Source: JBHYGK01 sp051859045
GTDB lineage: Bacteria > Pseudomonadota > Gammaproteobacteria > Xanthomonadales > Xanthomonadaceae
Direction: 5' to 3'
Length of the DNA stretch: 64,000 bases
NCBI GenBank assembly: GCA_051859045.1
Contig: JBHYGK010000009.1
Location: 1 to 64,000 of the forward strand
The translations under genes and the position numbers were made by a program. Position 1 is the first letter of the stretch. Each line of letters starts with the position of its first letter. Below are positions 52,591 to 61,273 of the stretch, piece by piece. Under the pieces are notes generated by a model. That model was not told the origin of the DNA, did no database searches, and saw nothing but the letters and a program-made list of their open reading frames with translations.

Positions 52591-53493
52591 TTGCATCTTT
52601 CCGGCAGCATCACCGCGCTGGCGACGCCGTTCACGCCCGCCGGCGCCCTCGACCTCGAGGCCTGGGACGCGCTGATCGCGCGCCAGCTCGCCGCGGGCAC
52701 CGCGGCCCTCGTCGTCGCGGGCTCCACCGGCGAGGCCGCCGCGCTCGAGGACGAGGAGATCGACACCCTGCTCGCGCGCGCCGTGGCGCTGGTCGCCGGC
52801 CGCGTGCCGGTGATCGCCGGCACCGGGCAGTCGAACACCGCCAAGACCATCCGCCAGACCCGCCGCGCCGCCGCCCTCGGCGCCGCCGCCGCGCTGGTGG
52901 TCACGCCGCCCTACGTGCGGCCCACCCAGGCCGGCCTGCTCGCGCACTACCGCGCGGTGGCCGACGAGGGCGGCCTGCCGGTGATCCTCTACAACGTGCC
53001 CGGCCGCACCGGCGTGGACATGCAGCCCGAGGTGTCGGCCGCGCTCGCGGGCCACCCGATGGTCGTGGGCATCAAGGAAGCCGTGGCCGATCCCGACCGG
53101 ATGGCCGCGCTGCTGGCGCTCCAGGGCCCGGGCTTCGCGGTGCTCAGCGGCGACGACCCCACCGCGCTGCGCGCGCTGGAGGCCGGCGCCGACGGCGTGA
53201 TCTCGGTGGCCTCCAACGTGGTGCCCGCGGCCTTCGCGCGCCTGGTGGCCCTGGGCCGCGCCGGCGAGCACGACGCCGCCGCCGGGCTCGACGCCCGCCT
53301 GCGCCCGGTCTACGACTTCCTGGGCTGCGAGCCCAATCCGATCCCGGTGAAGGCCCTGCTGGCCGGCTTGGGGATCGGCCACGGCCTGCGCCTGCCGCTG
53401 CTGCCGCTGGGCGAGGCCCACGCGGCCGACCTGGCGCCCGTGCATGAACGCGTGCTCGCGCTCGAGCTCGAAGCCCTCGCCGCGAGGCGCTGA
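52591..53493 (+). CDS. dapA: 4-hydroxy-tetrahydrodipicolinate synthase
   Basis: 300-aa aldolase-class enzyme for lysine and diaminopimelate synthesis. TALATPFTPAGALDLEAW, GSTGEAAALED, the schiff-base lysine in MVVGIKEAVADPDR, and YNVPGRTGVDM are diagnostic. Begins at TTG 52591 (MHLSGSITALATPF), matching the usual start MFTGSIVAIVTP in E. coli. First gene of a dapA-bamC pair, head to head with gcvR. Confidence 0.95.
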   Translation: MHLSGSITALATPFTPAGALDLEAWDALIARQLAAGTAALVVAGSTGEAAALEDEEIDTLLARAVALVAGRVPVIAGTGQSNTAKTIRQTRRAAALGAAAALVVTPPYVRPTQAGLLAHYRAVADEGGLPVILYNVPGRTGVDMQPEVSAALAGHPMVVGIKEAVADPDRMAALLALQGPGFAVLSGDDPTALRALEAGADGVISVASNVVPAAFARLVALGRAGEHDAAAGLDARLRPVYDFLGCEPNPIPVKALLAGLGIGHGLRLPLLPLGEAHAADLAPVHERVLALELEALAARR

Positions 53494-53559
53494 GACGCCT
53501 ACCATCCGAATCCCGGCCCGCCGTCGAGCGCGCCGCGACCGCCCCCTGGAGACTTCCGC

Positions 53560-54063
53560 ATGACCCTGCGTCCCGTGACCCCGCGCGCCCTCGCCGCCAC
53601 CGCCCTCGCGGCCGTCCTGCTGTCGACCGCCGGCTGCGGCTGGTTCCGCGGCGGCGAGCGCTACCTCGACGCCACCGAGAACCGCCCGCTCGAGCTGCCG
53701 CCGGGCCTCGACCGCCCGACCGTCGACCCGGCCATGGCCGTGCCGACCGTCGCCGCCATCGCGCCGGCCAGCGCGCCGTCCGCCGCGCCGGCCGCGGCCG
53801 CCTCCCTGGTCCTCGACGACACCGCCGAGAACGCCTTCCGCCGCGTCGGCCTGGCGCTGGGTCGCATCGAGGGCGTCACCGTCGGCGGCAACTCGCCGCT
53901 GCTGGGCACCTACGAGGTGCAGTACCGCGGCCAGGACTTCCTGGTCCGCGTGCAGGCCAGCGGCGAGCAGGCCAACGTGGCCGCGCTGAGCCCGGACGGC
54001 GCCACGCTGTCGAGCGGCCCGGCGGTCGAGCTGATCGGCCAGCTGCGCGCGCGCCTGGGCTGA
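53560..54063 (+). CDS. short BamC-like outer-membrane lipoprotein
   Basis: 167-aa lipoprotein with lipobox TAGC and the BamC N-terminal motif YLDATENRPLELPPGLDRPT, the flexible lariat that binds BamD. After a Pro/Ala linker it has a single helix-grip-like domain (AENAFRRVGLALGRIEGVTV ... YEVQYRGQDFLVRVQ). E. coli BamC has about 344 residues with two such domains, so this one lacks the second. Location directly behind dapA supports the assignment. Confidence 0.85.
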   Translation: MTLRPVTPRALAATALAAVLLSTAGCGWFRGGERYLDATENRPLELPPGLDRPTVDPAMAVPTVAAIAPASAPSAAPAAAASLVLDDTAENAFRRVGLALGRIEGVTVGGNSPLLGTYEVQYRGQDFLVRVQASGEQANVAALSPDGATLSSGPAVELIGQLRARLG

Positions 54064-54100
54064 GGCCCGCGACGCGGGGCTCGCCCCGCGCCGGCGCAAC

Positions 54101-54133
54101 GAAAAAGGCGACCCGCGAGGGTCGCCTTTTTTC
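54101..54133. terminator. bidirectional rho-independent terminator
   Basis: Perfect 14-bp stem GAAAAAGGCGACCC / GGGTCGCCTTTTTTC with a 4-nt loop and T-runs on both sides; terminates the dapA-bamC unit and the convergent fdxA gene. Confidence 0.92.
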
Positions 54134-54179
54134 GTGCGCGCTCGCCGCGGCGAGGCGGGGCGGGTGGGGCGGGTGGGGC

Positions 54180-54503
54180 TCAGCGCTGGAGCTGGTCGAG
54201 CTTGCCGGCCTTGCCGTCCCACTCGGCCGCGTCGGGCAGGGGCTCCTGGCGGGTGGTGATCACCGGCCACGCGGCCGAGAGCTCCTTGTTGAGCGCGATG
54301 AAGAGCTCCTGGCCGGCCGGGACGTCGTCCTCGGGGTAGATGGCCTTGGCCGGGCACTCGGGCTCGCACAGCGTGCAGTCGATGCACTCGTCGGGATCGA
54401 TCACGAGGAAGTTGGGGCCCTCGTGGAAGCAGTCGACGGGGCACACCTCGACGCAGTCGGTGTACTTGCAGCGGATGCAGTTCTCGGTGACGACGAAGGG
54501 CAT
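54180..54503 (-). CDS. fdxA: 7Fe ferredoxin FdxA
   Basis: 107-aa ferredoxin. MPFVVTENCIRCKYTDCVEVCPVDCF and DPDECIDCTLCEPECPAKAI carry the [3Fe-4S] and [4Fe-4S] cysteine sets of the seven-iron type, followed by the C-terminal FIALNKELSAAWPVIT extension. An electron carrier of the cytoplasm; partner unknown. Preceded by the tRNA-Glu gene on the same strand. Confidence 0.95.
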   Translation of the reverse strand: MPFVVTENCIRCKYTDCVEVCPVDCFHEGPNFLVIDPDECIDCTLCEPECPAKAIYPEDDVPAGQELFIALNKELSAAWPVITTRQEPLPDAAEWDGKAGKLDQLQR

Positions 54504-54561
54504 GGGGGGGGCCGGCTCCGGATAGCAGAAGGCCCGGCAGTGCCGGGCCTTCGCTTGTATT

Positions 54562-54637
54562 TGGCGCTCCCTACGAGGTTCGAACTCGTGTTCCCGCCTT
54601 GAGAGGGCGGTGTCCTAGACCACTAGACGAAGGGAGC
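54562..54637 (-). tRNA. tRNA-Glu (anticodon CTC)
   Basis: 76-nt cloverleaf on the minus strand: acceptor GCTCCCT/AGGGAGC with discriminator G and encoded CCA, anticodon stem CCGCC/GGCGG around loop CTCTCAA giving CTC, and T-arm GTTCGAACC. The body matches the known tRNA-Glu sequence pattern (CTTCGTCTAG, AGGACACCGCCCT). It reads GAG codons. Confidence 0.97.
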
Positions 54638-54841
54638 AAGGGTGTTCGCCGTAGCGAAGGCCGCTATGATAGTCAGGCAGGCCTCCCCATGCAACAGGGT
54701 CGGCCAAAAAAATTCCGCGGGGCCGCATCGTCGGCCCGGGGCGCCCCGGTGGCGCCCCCGCCCGGGCCGCCTTGCGCAGCGGTCCGGGGCCGCGCTCCAC
54801 GCGCCACATCGCAAGGACACCAGCGGCCCCGCCGCCTTCCC

Positions 54842-56287
54842 ATGACGGATTCCATCGCCCACCCCAGCTCCCTCCACGTGCCCCTCGCCCCGCGCTCCAT
54901 CCCGCGCGACGGCCACTGCATCTCCCGCAAGCACGTCTCCTCGGCCGCCCTGCGCGTGCTCTACAAGCTCCACGAGGCCGGCTTCGGCGCCTTCCTGGTC
55001 GGCGGCGCGGTCCGCGACCTGCTCGCCGGCATCGAGCCCAAGGACTTCGACGTGGCCACCAACGCCACGCCCGAGCAGGTCCGCGGCCTGTTCCGCAACT
55101 GCCGCCTGATCGGCCGCCGCTTCCGCCTCGCCCACGTGGTCTACGGCCCCGAGATCATCGAGGTGGCCACCTTCCGCGCCAACGAGGACGACGGCACCGG
55201 CGACCGCGAGGTCGAGGACGGCCGCATCGTCCGCGACAACGTCTACGGCACCATCGAAGACGACGCGGTGCGCCGCGACTTCACCGCGAATGCCCTCTAC
55301 TACGCCATCGAGGACTTCTCGGTGCGCGACTTCACCGGCGGCTTCGAGGACGTGGCCAACCGCGTGCTGCGCCTGATCGGCGACCCCGAGCAGCGCTACC
55401 GCGAGGACCCGGTGCGCATGCTGCGCGCGGTGCGCCTGGCCACCAAGCTCGGCTTCACCATCGAGGCCCACAGCGAGGCGCCGATCCCGGCGCTGGCGCC
55501 GCTGGTGCTCGACGCGCCGCCGGCGCGCCTGTTCGACGAGTGCCTGAAGATCTTCCTCGCCGGCCACGCCGAGCAGGGCTTCCTCGGCCTCGAGCGCCTG
55601 GGCCTGTTCCAGGTGCTGTTCCCCGAGAGCGCGCAGGCGCTGGCCTCCAACCGCTCCGGCACGCTGCGCACCATGGTGCTGCGCGCGCTCGCCAACACCG
55701 ACGCGCGCATCCGCGAGGACCGCCCGGTCACCCCGGCCTTCCTGTTCGCCGCGCTGCTGTGGCCGGCCTACTGCCGCGAAGTGGCGGTGCTGCAGGCCAA
55801 GGGCATGGACGCCACCGTCGCCCAGCAGCGCGCGGCCGACCGCGTCACCCTGCACCAGGCCCAGCGCATCGCGCTGCCCAAGCGCTTCTCGCTGCCGATG
55901 CAGGAGATCTGGCTGATGCAGGCCCGGCTCACCGGCCGGCAGAAGAAGCGCGTGGCGCGCCTGGTGGCGCACCCGCGCTTCCGCGCCGCGTTCGACTTCC
56001 TCGAGCTGCGCCAGGTGGCCGCGCCCGAGCTGGCGGCCGAGGTCGCGTTCTGGCGCGAGGCCCAGGGCCTGCATCCGGTCGCGGCGCATGACGTGCACCG
56101 CGGCATGGAGGGCGATCGCCAGCTCGAGGCGATCGAGCTCGAGGCCGGCGAGCACGACGACGACGGCCTCGACGTCGAAGGCGACGGCGTCGGCGACATC
56201 GGCGCGGCGGGCGAGGGCGGCGACGCCCCGCGCAAGCGCCGCCGGCGCAAGCGCAAGCCGCGCCCCGCGGGCGGCGGCGCGGAGTAA
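54842..56287 (+). CDS. pcnB: polyadenylate polymerase PcnB
   Basis: 481-aa nucleotidyltransferase that adds poly(A) tails to RNA. The class II motif FLVGGAVRDLLAGIEPKDFDVATNATPEQV, then RRDFTANALYYAIEDFSVRDFTGG and YREDPVRMLRAVRLATKLGF are diagnostic. Its basic C-terminus (RKRRRRKRKPRP) is typical of PcnB rather than CCA-adding enzymes. ATG 54842 chosen. It precedes folK by 6 bp. Confidence 0.94.
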   Translation: MTDSIAHPSSLHVPLAPRSIPRDGHCISRKHVSSAALRVLYKLHEAGFGAFLVGGAVRDLLAGIEPKDFDVATNATPEQVRGLFRNCRLIGRRFRLAHVVYGPEIIEVATFRANEDDGTGDREVEDGRIVRDNVYGTIEDDAVRRDFTANALYYAIEDFSVRDFTGGFEDVANRVLRLIGDPEQRYREDPVRMLRAVRLATKLGFTIEAHSEAPIPALAPLVLDAPPARLFDECLKIFLAGHAEQGFLGLERLGLFQVLFPESAQALASNRSGTLRTMVLRALANTDARIREDRPVTPAFLFAALLWPAYCREVAVLQAKGMDATVAQQRAADRVTLHQAQRIALPKRFSLPMQEIWLMQARLTGRQKKRVARLVAHPRFRAAFDFLELRQVAAPELAAEVAFWREAQGLHPVAAHDVHRGMEGDRQLEAIELEAGEHDDDGLDVEGDGVGDIGAAGEGGDAPRKRRRRKRKPRPAGGGAE

Positions 56288-56293
56288 GCGCGC

Positions 56294-56839
56294 ATGGCCG
56301 CGATGCCCGGCCCCGGCGCGGTGCGCGCCTGGGTGGGCCTCGGCGCGAACCTCGGCGACGCCGCCGGCAGCGTCCGCGCGGCGCTGGCCGCGCTCGACGC
56401 GCTGCCCGGCACCCGCGTGCACGCGGCGTCGCGGCTCTACCGCACGCCGGCCTGGGGTCGCACCGACCAGCCCGACTTCATCAACGCCGTCGCCGCGCTC
56501 GACACCACGCTCGCGCCGCAGCCGCTGCTGGCGGCGCTGCTCGGCCTCGAGCGCGCGGCCGGCCGCGTCCGCGACCCCGCCGGCCGCGACCGCTGGGGCC
56601 CGCGCGCGCTCGACCTCGACCTGCTGCTGCACGGCGACGCCGTGCTCGACCTGCCGGCCGGCGACGGCCCGGACGGCCACCACCCGGCCCTGGTCCTGCC
56701 GCATCCGCAGATGCACCTGCGCGCCTTCGTGCTGGCCCCGCTGGCCGAGCTGGCGCCCGGCCTGGCGCTGCCCGGCCACGGCCGGGCCGATGTGCTGCTG
56801 GCCGCGCTGGATGCCGGCGGCATCGAGGCGCTACCTTAG
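56294..56839 (+). CDS. folK: 6-hydroxymethyl-7,8-dihydropterin pyrophosphokinase
   Basis: 181-aa HPPK of folate synthesis: VGLGANLGDAAGSVRAALAALDALPG, SRLYRTPAWGRTDQPDFINAVAALDT, and the ATP-binding DRWGPRALDLDLLLHGD and LPHPQMHLRAFVLAPL. All four HPPK blocks are present. Followed 34 bp later by panB, the frequent pcnB-folK-panBCD order. Confidence 0.95.
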   Translation: MAAMPGPGAVRAWVGLGANLGDAAGSVRAALAALDALPGTRVHAASRLYRTPAWGRTDQPDFINAVAALDTTLAPQPLLAALLGLERAAGRVRDPAGRDRWGPRALDLDLLLHGDAVLDLPAGDGPDGHHPALVLPHPQMHLRAFVLAPLAELAPGLALPGHGRADVLLAALDAGGIEALP

Positions 56840-56873
56840 CGGCCCCCGCGGCCCGACCAGGCAAAGGTGCGAC

Positions 56874-57698
56874 ATGTACGCCGACCCCGCCGCGACCCCG
56901 GCGCGCACCCCCGTCACGGTGCCCGCGCTCGCGCAGATGAAGTCCAGCGGCCGCAGGATCGCCGCGCTCACGTGCTACGACGCCGGCTTCGCCGCCGCGC
57001 TCGACGCCGCCGGCATCGACCTGGTGCTGGTGGGCGATTCGCTGGGCATGGTGGTGCAGGGCCACGCCAGCACCCTGCCGGTGCGCGTGGACGACATCGC
57101 CTACCACGTGGCCTGCGTCGCCCGCGGCCTGCGCGCGGCGCTGCTGGTGGCCGACCTGCCGTTCCAGGCCGACGCCACGCCCGAACGCGCGCTCGAGGCC
57201 TCCACGCGCTGCCTGCAGGCCGGCGCGGCGATGGTCAAGCTCGAGGGCGCGGGCGTGAAGCTCGAGGTCATCCGCTTCCTGGTCGAGCGCGAGATCCCGG
57301 TCTGCGCGCACCTGGGCCTGACGCCGCAGTCGGTGCTGCGCCTGGGCGGCTATCGCGTGCAGGGCCGCGAGGCCGCCGCGGCCCAGCGCCTGCGCGAAGA
57401 CGCGCTGGCCGTGCAGGCCGCCGGCGCCGAGGCGCTGGTGCTGGAATGCGTGCCCGCCGCGCTGGCCGCCGAGATCACCGCGTCGCTGCGCATCCCCACC
57501 ATCGGCATCGGCGCGGGCGCGGCCTGCGACGGCCAGATCCTGGTCCTGCACGACCTGCTGGGCCTCGGCGGCGGCCGCCGGCCGCGCTTCGTGAAGGACT
57601 TCCTCGCCGCCGGCGGCAGCATCGACGGCGCGCTGCGCGCCTACGCCGACGACGTCCGCGCCGGCGTCTTCCCCGGTCCCGACCACGCCTACGCCTGA
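56874..57698 (+). CDS. panB: 3-methyl-2-oxobutanoate hydroxymethyltransferase
   Basis: 274-aa ketopantoate hydroxymethyltransferase (first step of pantothenate synthesis). RIAALTCYDAGFAAALDAAGIDLVLVGDSLGMVVQGH, CAHLGLTPQSVLRLGGYRVQG, ALVLECVP and PTIGIGAGAACDGQILVLHDLLGL are the family signatures. panC begins 8 bp after. Confidence 0.96.
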   Translation: MYADPAATPARTPVTVPALAQMKSSGRRIAALTCYDAGFAAALDAAGIDLVLVGDSLGMVVQGHASTLPVRVDDIAYHVACVARGLRAALLVADLPFQADATPERALEASTRCLQAGAAMVKLEGAGVKLEVIRFLVEREIPVCAHLGLTPQSVLRLGGYRVQGREAAAAQRLREDALAVQAAGAEALVLECVPAALAAEITASLRIPTIGIGAGAACDGQILVLHDLLGLGGGRRPRFVKDFLAAGGSIDGALRAYADDVRAGVFPGPDHAYA

Positions 57699-57706
57699 GC
57701 CCGCCC

Positions 57707-58564
57707 ATGCCCCTCGCCGTGCACGCCGCGATCGACCCCCTGCGCGAGCAGGTCGCCGCCTGGAGGCGCCAGGGCCTGCGCGTGGGCTTCGTGCCCACGA
57801 TGGGCAACCTGCACGCCGGCCACCACTCGCTGGTGGCGCTGGCGCGCGAGCGCGCCGATCGCGTCGTCGCCAGCGTGTTCGTGAACCCCACCCAGTTCGG
57901 CCCGAACGAGGACTTCGACCGCTACCCGCGCACGCCCGAGGCCGACATCGCCGGGCTCGAGGCCGCCGGCTGCGACGCGCTGCTGCTGCCGTCGGTCGAG
58001 GCCATGTATCCCTACGGCCCCGCGGGCTGCGTGCAGGTGCGCGTGCCCGGGCTCACCGGGGTGCTGGACGGCGCCGCGCGCCCCGGGCACTTCGACGGCG
58101 TGTGCACCGTCGTGCTGCGCCTGCTGCAGATGGTGCAGCCCGACGTGGCGGTGTTCGGCCGCAAGGACTTCCAGCAGCTGCAGGTGGTGCGCTACCTGGT
58201 GCGCGACCTCGCGCTGCCGGTGGCGATCGTGCCGGGCCCCACGCTGCGCGAGGCCGACGGCCTGGCGATGAGCTCGCGCAACCAGTACCTCTCGGCCGCC
58301 GAGCGCGCGCTGGCGCCCGAGATCCACCGCACCCTGCGCGACATGGCCGAGGGCGCCCGCGGCGGCGCGCGCCTGGCCGAGCTCGAGGACGCCGCCCGCG
58401 GCCGCCTCGCCGCGCTGGGCTTCCTGGTGGACTACGCCGAGTTCCGCCGCGCCGACGACCTCGCCCGGCCCGCCAGCGCCCAGGCGCCGGGCCTGGTGGT
58501 GCTCGCGGCGGCGAAGCTCGGCCGCACCCGGCTGATCGACAACCTCGACGTCGACGCCGGCTGA
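57707..58564 (+). CDS. panC: pantothenate synthetase
   Basis: 285-aa ligase joining pantoate and beta-alanine. FVPTMGNLHAGHHSLV (HxGH-type nucleotide site), SVFVNPTQFGPNEDFDRYPRT, FGRKDFQQLQVVRYLVRDL and ADGLAMSSRNQYLSAAER (KMSKS-like) are present. panBCD are ordered as in many proteobacteria. Confidence 0.96.
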   Translation: MPLAVHAAIDPLREQVAAWRRQGLRVGFVPTMGNLHAGHHSLVALARERADRVVASVFVNPTQFGPNEDFDRYPRTPEADIAGLEAAGCDALLLPSVEAMYPYGPAGCVQVRVPGLTGVLDGAARPGHFDGVCTVVLRLLQMVQPDVAVFGRKDFQQLQVVRYLVRDLALPVAIVPGPTLREADGLAMSSRNQYLSAAERALAPEIHRTLRDMAEGARGGARLAELEDAARGRLAALGFLVDYAEFRRADDLARPASAQAPGLVVLAAAKLGRTRLIDNLDVDAG

Positions 58565-58709
58565 TCGCCCCTTCACGCCGCCGCGGGCCTGATGCCCGGG
58601 CCGCCCGTCCGCCTCAAGCGCGCGCTTGGATGGACGGCTCCAATCCCGCCTCCCTACACTGCGCGCCTTCCACGGCCCCCCACGCCGTCCCCACGCCCCG
58701 GAGCACCCG

Positions 58710-59090
58710 ATGAACCTCACCCTGCTGAAGGCCAAGATCCACCGCGCGTCGGTGACCCACGCCGAGCTGCACTACGAAGGCTCCTGCGCGATCGACGCCC
58801 GCCTGCTGGAACTCTCGGGCATCCGCGAGTACGAGCAGATCCACGTCTACAACATCAACAACGGCCAGCGCTTCGTCACCTACGCCATCCGCGGCGAGGA
58901 AGGCTCGGGCGTGATCTCGGTGAACGGCGCCGCCGCCCACCTCGCCCAGCCGGGCGACCTGGTGATCATCGCGGCCTACGCGTCGATGACCGAGGCCGAG
59001 GCCGCGGCGTTCAAGCCGAGCCTGGTCTACGTCGACCGCCAGAACCGCATGACCCACACCAACGACGGCATCCCGGCGCAGGCCGCCTGA
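58710..59090 (+). CDS. panD: aspartate 1-decarboxylase
   Basis: 126-aa pyruvoyl enzyme making beta-alanine. The self-processing site is Gly24-Ser25 in HYEGSCAIDARLLELSGI; the pyruvoyl Ser25 is intact. YNINNGQRFVTYAI and QPGDLVIIAAYASM follow. ATG 58710 matches the family start MNLTLLKAKIHRA. It completes the panBCD set, all on one strand. Confidence 0.96.
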   Translation: MNLTLLKAKIHRASVTHAELHYEGSCAIDARLLELSGIREYEQIHVYNINNGQRFVTYAIRGEEGSGVISVNGAAAHLAQPGDLVIIAAYASMTEAEAAAFKPSLVYVDRQNRMTHTNDGIPAQAA

Positions 59091-59098
59091 GGCCCGCC

Positions 59099-60607
59099 AT
59101 GCCCAGCGCCGAGCTCCGCGCCACCCTCGCCCCGCACGCCGCGCGCGTCGCCGGGACCCACCTGCGCGACCTGGTGGCCGCGGACCCGGCCCGGGCGACG
59201 GACTTCCAGCTCGGCGCGGGCCCGATCACCGCCCAGTTCGCGCGCCAGCGGCTCGACCGCGAGGCGCTCGATGCGCTGCACGCGCTGGGCGAAGCGCGCG
59301 ACCTGGCCGGCGCGATGCGCGCGCTGGTTGACGGCGAGCACGTCAACACCTCCGAGGGCCGCCCGGCGCTGCACACCGCGCTGCGCGGCGACGCGGGGCA
59401 GGGCGCCACCGCGCTGGGCGCGCGCGCCGAGGCCGTGGACGGCCTGGCCCGCATGCACGACGCGGCCGAGCGCCTGCTCGCGCAGGGCGTCACCGACATC
59501 GTCAGCGTCGGCATCGGCGGCTCCGACCTCGGCCCGCGCTTCGTCGTCGAGGCGCTGCGCCACGCCGGCGACGCCGGCCCGCGCCTGCACTTCGTCAGCA
59601 ACGTCGACGCGCACGCCATCGAGGGCGTGCTGGCCGGGCTCGACCCGGCGCGCACCGGCGGCCTGGTGATCTCCAAGAGCTTCAACACCCAGGAGACCCT
59701 GCTCAACGGCGGGGTGCTGCGCGACTGGCTGGGCGGCACCGGGCGCCTGCTCGCGGTCACCGCCAACGCCGAGCGCGCGGCCGCCTGGGGCGTGCCCGGC
59801 GAGCGCGTGCTGCCGATGTGGGACTGGGTGGGCGGGCGCTACTCGCTGTGGAGCGCGGTGGGCCTGCCGATCCGGCTGGCGCTGGGCGCGCGGGCCTTCG
59901 ACGGCCTGCTGGCCGGCGCCGCGCAGATGGACCGCCACGCGGTGGAGGCGCCGCTGCGCGCCAACCTGCCCGCCTGGCACGCGCTGGTGGCGGTGTGGAA
60001 CCGCGTGGCGCTGGGCCTGCCGGTGCAGGCGGTGCTGCCCTACGACGACCGACTGGGCCGGCTGCCCGACTACCTGCAGCAGCTGGTGATGGAGAGCCTG
60101 GGCAAGTCGGTGCACCGCGACGGCAGCGCGATCGGCGCGCCGACCGGCCCGGTGATCTTCGGCGGCCCGGGCACCGACGTGCAGCACAGCTTCTTCCAGA
60201 GCTTCCACCAAGGCGCCGACGCGGTGCCGGCGGAGTTCATCGGCGTGATCCGGCCCGACCACGGCCGCGAGGGCCAGCACCGCGCGCTGCTCGCCAACCT
60301 GCTGGCGCAGAGCGAGGCGCTGGCCAACGGCGAGCACAACGCCGACCCGCACAAGGCCTACCCGGGCAACCGGCCCAGCACCGTGCTGCTGCTCGATGCG
60401 CTGACGCCGGCCTCGCTGGGCGCGCTGATCGCGCTCTACGAGCACTCCACCTGGCTGCAGGGCGTGCTCTACGGCATCAACCCCTTCGACCAGTGGGGCG
60501 TGGAGTTGGGCAAGCGCATCGCCACCCGCGTGCTGGGCTCGCTCGAGGGCGGCGACCGCCCGGTCGACACCGTCACCGCCGGCCTGATCGCCACGCTGCG
60601 CGGCTGA
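59099..60607 (+). CDS. pgi: glucose-6-phosphate isomerase
   Basis: 502-aa isomerase of glycolysis. HVNTSEGRPALHTALRG, VSVGIGGSDLGPRFVVEAL, DWVGGRYSLWSAVGLP, FGGPGTDVQHSFFQSFHQG and GNRPSTVLLLDALTP are PGI signatures. Slightly shorter than E. coli (549). 8 bp after panD. Signals of a terminator behind it are not clear. Confidence 0.95.
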   Translation: MPSAELRATLAPHAARVAGTHLRDLVAADPARATDFQLGAGPITAQFARQRLDREALDALHALGEARDLAGAMRALVDGEHVNTSEGRPALHTALRGDAGQGATALGARAEAVDGLARMHDAAERLLAQGVTDIVSVGIGGSDLGPRFVVEALRHAGDAGPRLHFVSNVDAHAIEGVLAGLDPARTGGLVISKSFNTQETLLNGGVLRDWLGGTGRLLAVTANAERAAAWGVPGERVLPMWDWVGGRYSLWSAVGLPIRLALGARAFDGLLAGAAQMDRHAVEAPLRANLPAWHALVAVWNRVALGLPVQAVLPYDDRLGRLPDYLQQLVMESLGKSVHRDGSAIGAPTGPVIFGGPGTDVQHSFFQSFHQGADAVPAEFIGVIRPDHGREGQHRALLANLLAQSEALANGEHNADPHKAYPGNRPSTVLLLDALTPASLGALIALYEHSTWLQGVLYGINPFDQWGVELGKRIATRVLGSLEGGDRPVDTVTAGLIATLRG

Positions 60608-60650
60608 GCCGCGCGCGGCCGGCCCGTGCCCCGCTCAGGGCTTGCCCCGC

Positions 60651-61142
60651 TCAGGGCTTGCGCCGCGCCATCAGGTGCACGTCGGCGTCGACGCCGGCGC
60701 GCAGCGCGTAGCCGCGCGCGGTGCCCTCGATGACGAAGCCGTGGGCCTGGTACAGCGCGATCGCTGCGGCGTTGTCGGTGTAGACCTCCAGCTCGATCCG
60801 GCGCACGCCCAGCCAGCCCTCGGCCAGCTCGACCGCCGCGCCCAGCAGCGCCCGGCCCACGCCGATCCGGCGCGCGCCCTCGTCCACCGCCATCCCCAGG
60901 TTGGCCACGTGCTGCCGGCGCGGGCTGGCGAACACCTCGATCCCGAGCTGGCCCAGCACGCGCTCGCCATCCACGGCCACCAGGGAGTGGAAGCGCTCGT
61001 GCGCGCGGCCCAGGCGCGCCTGCCACAGCTCGGCGCTGGGCCAGGGCAGCTGCAGGGTGTTGGCGTAGGCGCTGGGCTGGGCGTACAGGGCGCGGATGGC
61101 CTCGATGTCGCGGGCCTCGCTGTGGCGGATCGTGATCGGCAT
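60651..61142 (-). CDS. YhhY-like GNAT N-acetyltransferase
   Basis: 163-aa acetyltransferase with the whole YhhY layout: PITIRHSEARDIEAIRALYAQPSAYANTLQLPWPS, LVAVDGERVLGQLGIEVF, GRALLGAAVELAEGWLGVRRIELEVYTDNAAAIALYQAHGFVIEGTARGYALRAG. YhhY in E. coli N-acetylates amino acids including analogues; the same is assumed here. Convergent with pgi. Confidence 0.86.
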   Translation of the reverse strand: MPITIRHSEARDIEAIRALYAQPSAYANTLQLPWPSAELWQARLGRAHERFHSLVAVDGERVLGQLGIEVFASPRRQHVANLGMAVDEGARRIGVGRALLGAAVELAEGWLGVRRIELEVYTDNAAAIALYQAHGFVIEGTARGYALRAGVDADVHLMARRKP

Positions 61143-61273
61143 GGGACCTCCCGGGGCGTCAGGCGCCAGCCTCGCCCATGTCCGGCGGTCCGGGAAGGGG
61201 GGCGTCGCGCTTGCACGGTGCCGGAGTGCTGGTGGAGGATGGACCCGGGGACGGCCTGCCCAGGGGGGGCAGC

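Noticed and set aside
54562..54637. tRNA-Glu as an integration site for an island
   Set aside because: No integrase or direct repeat of the tRNA 3' end nearby; both neighbours are core genes.
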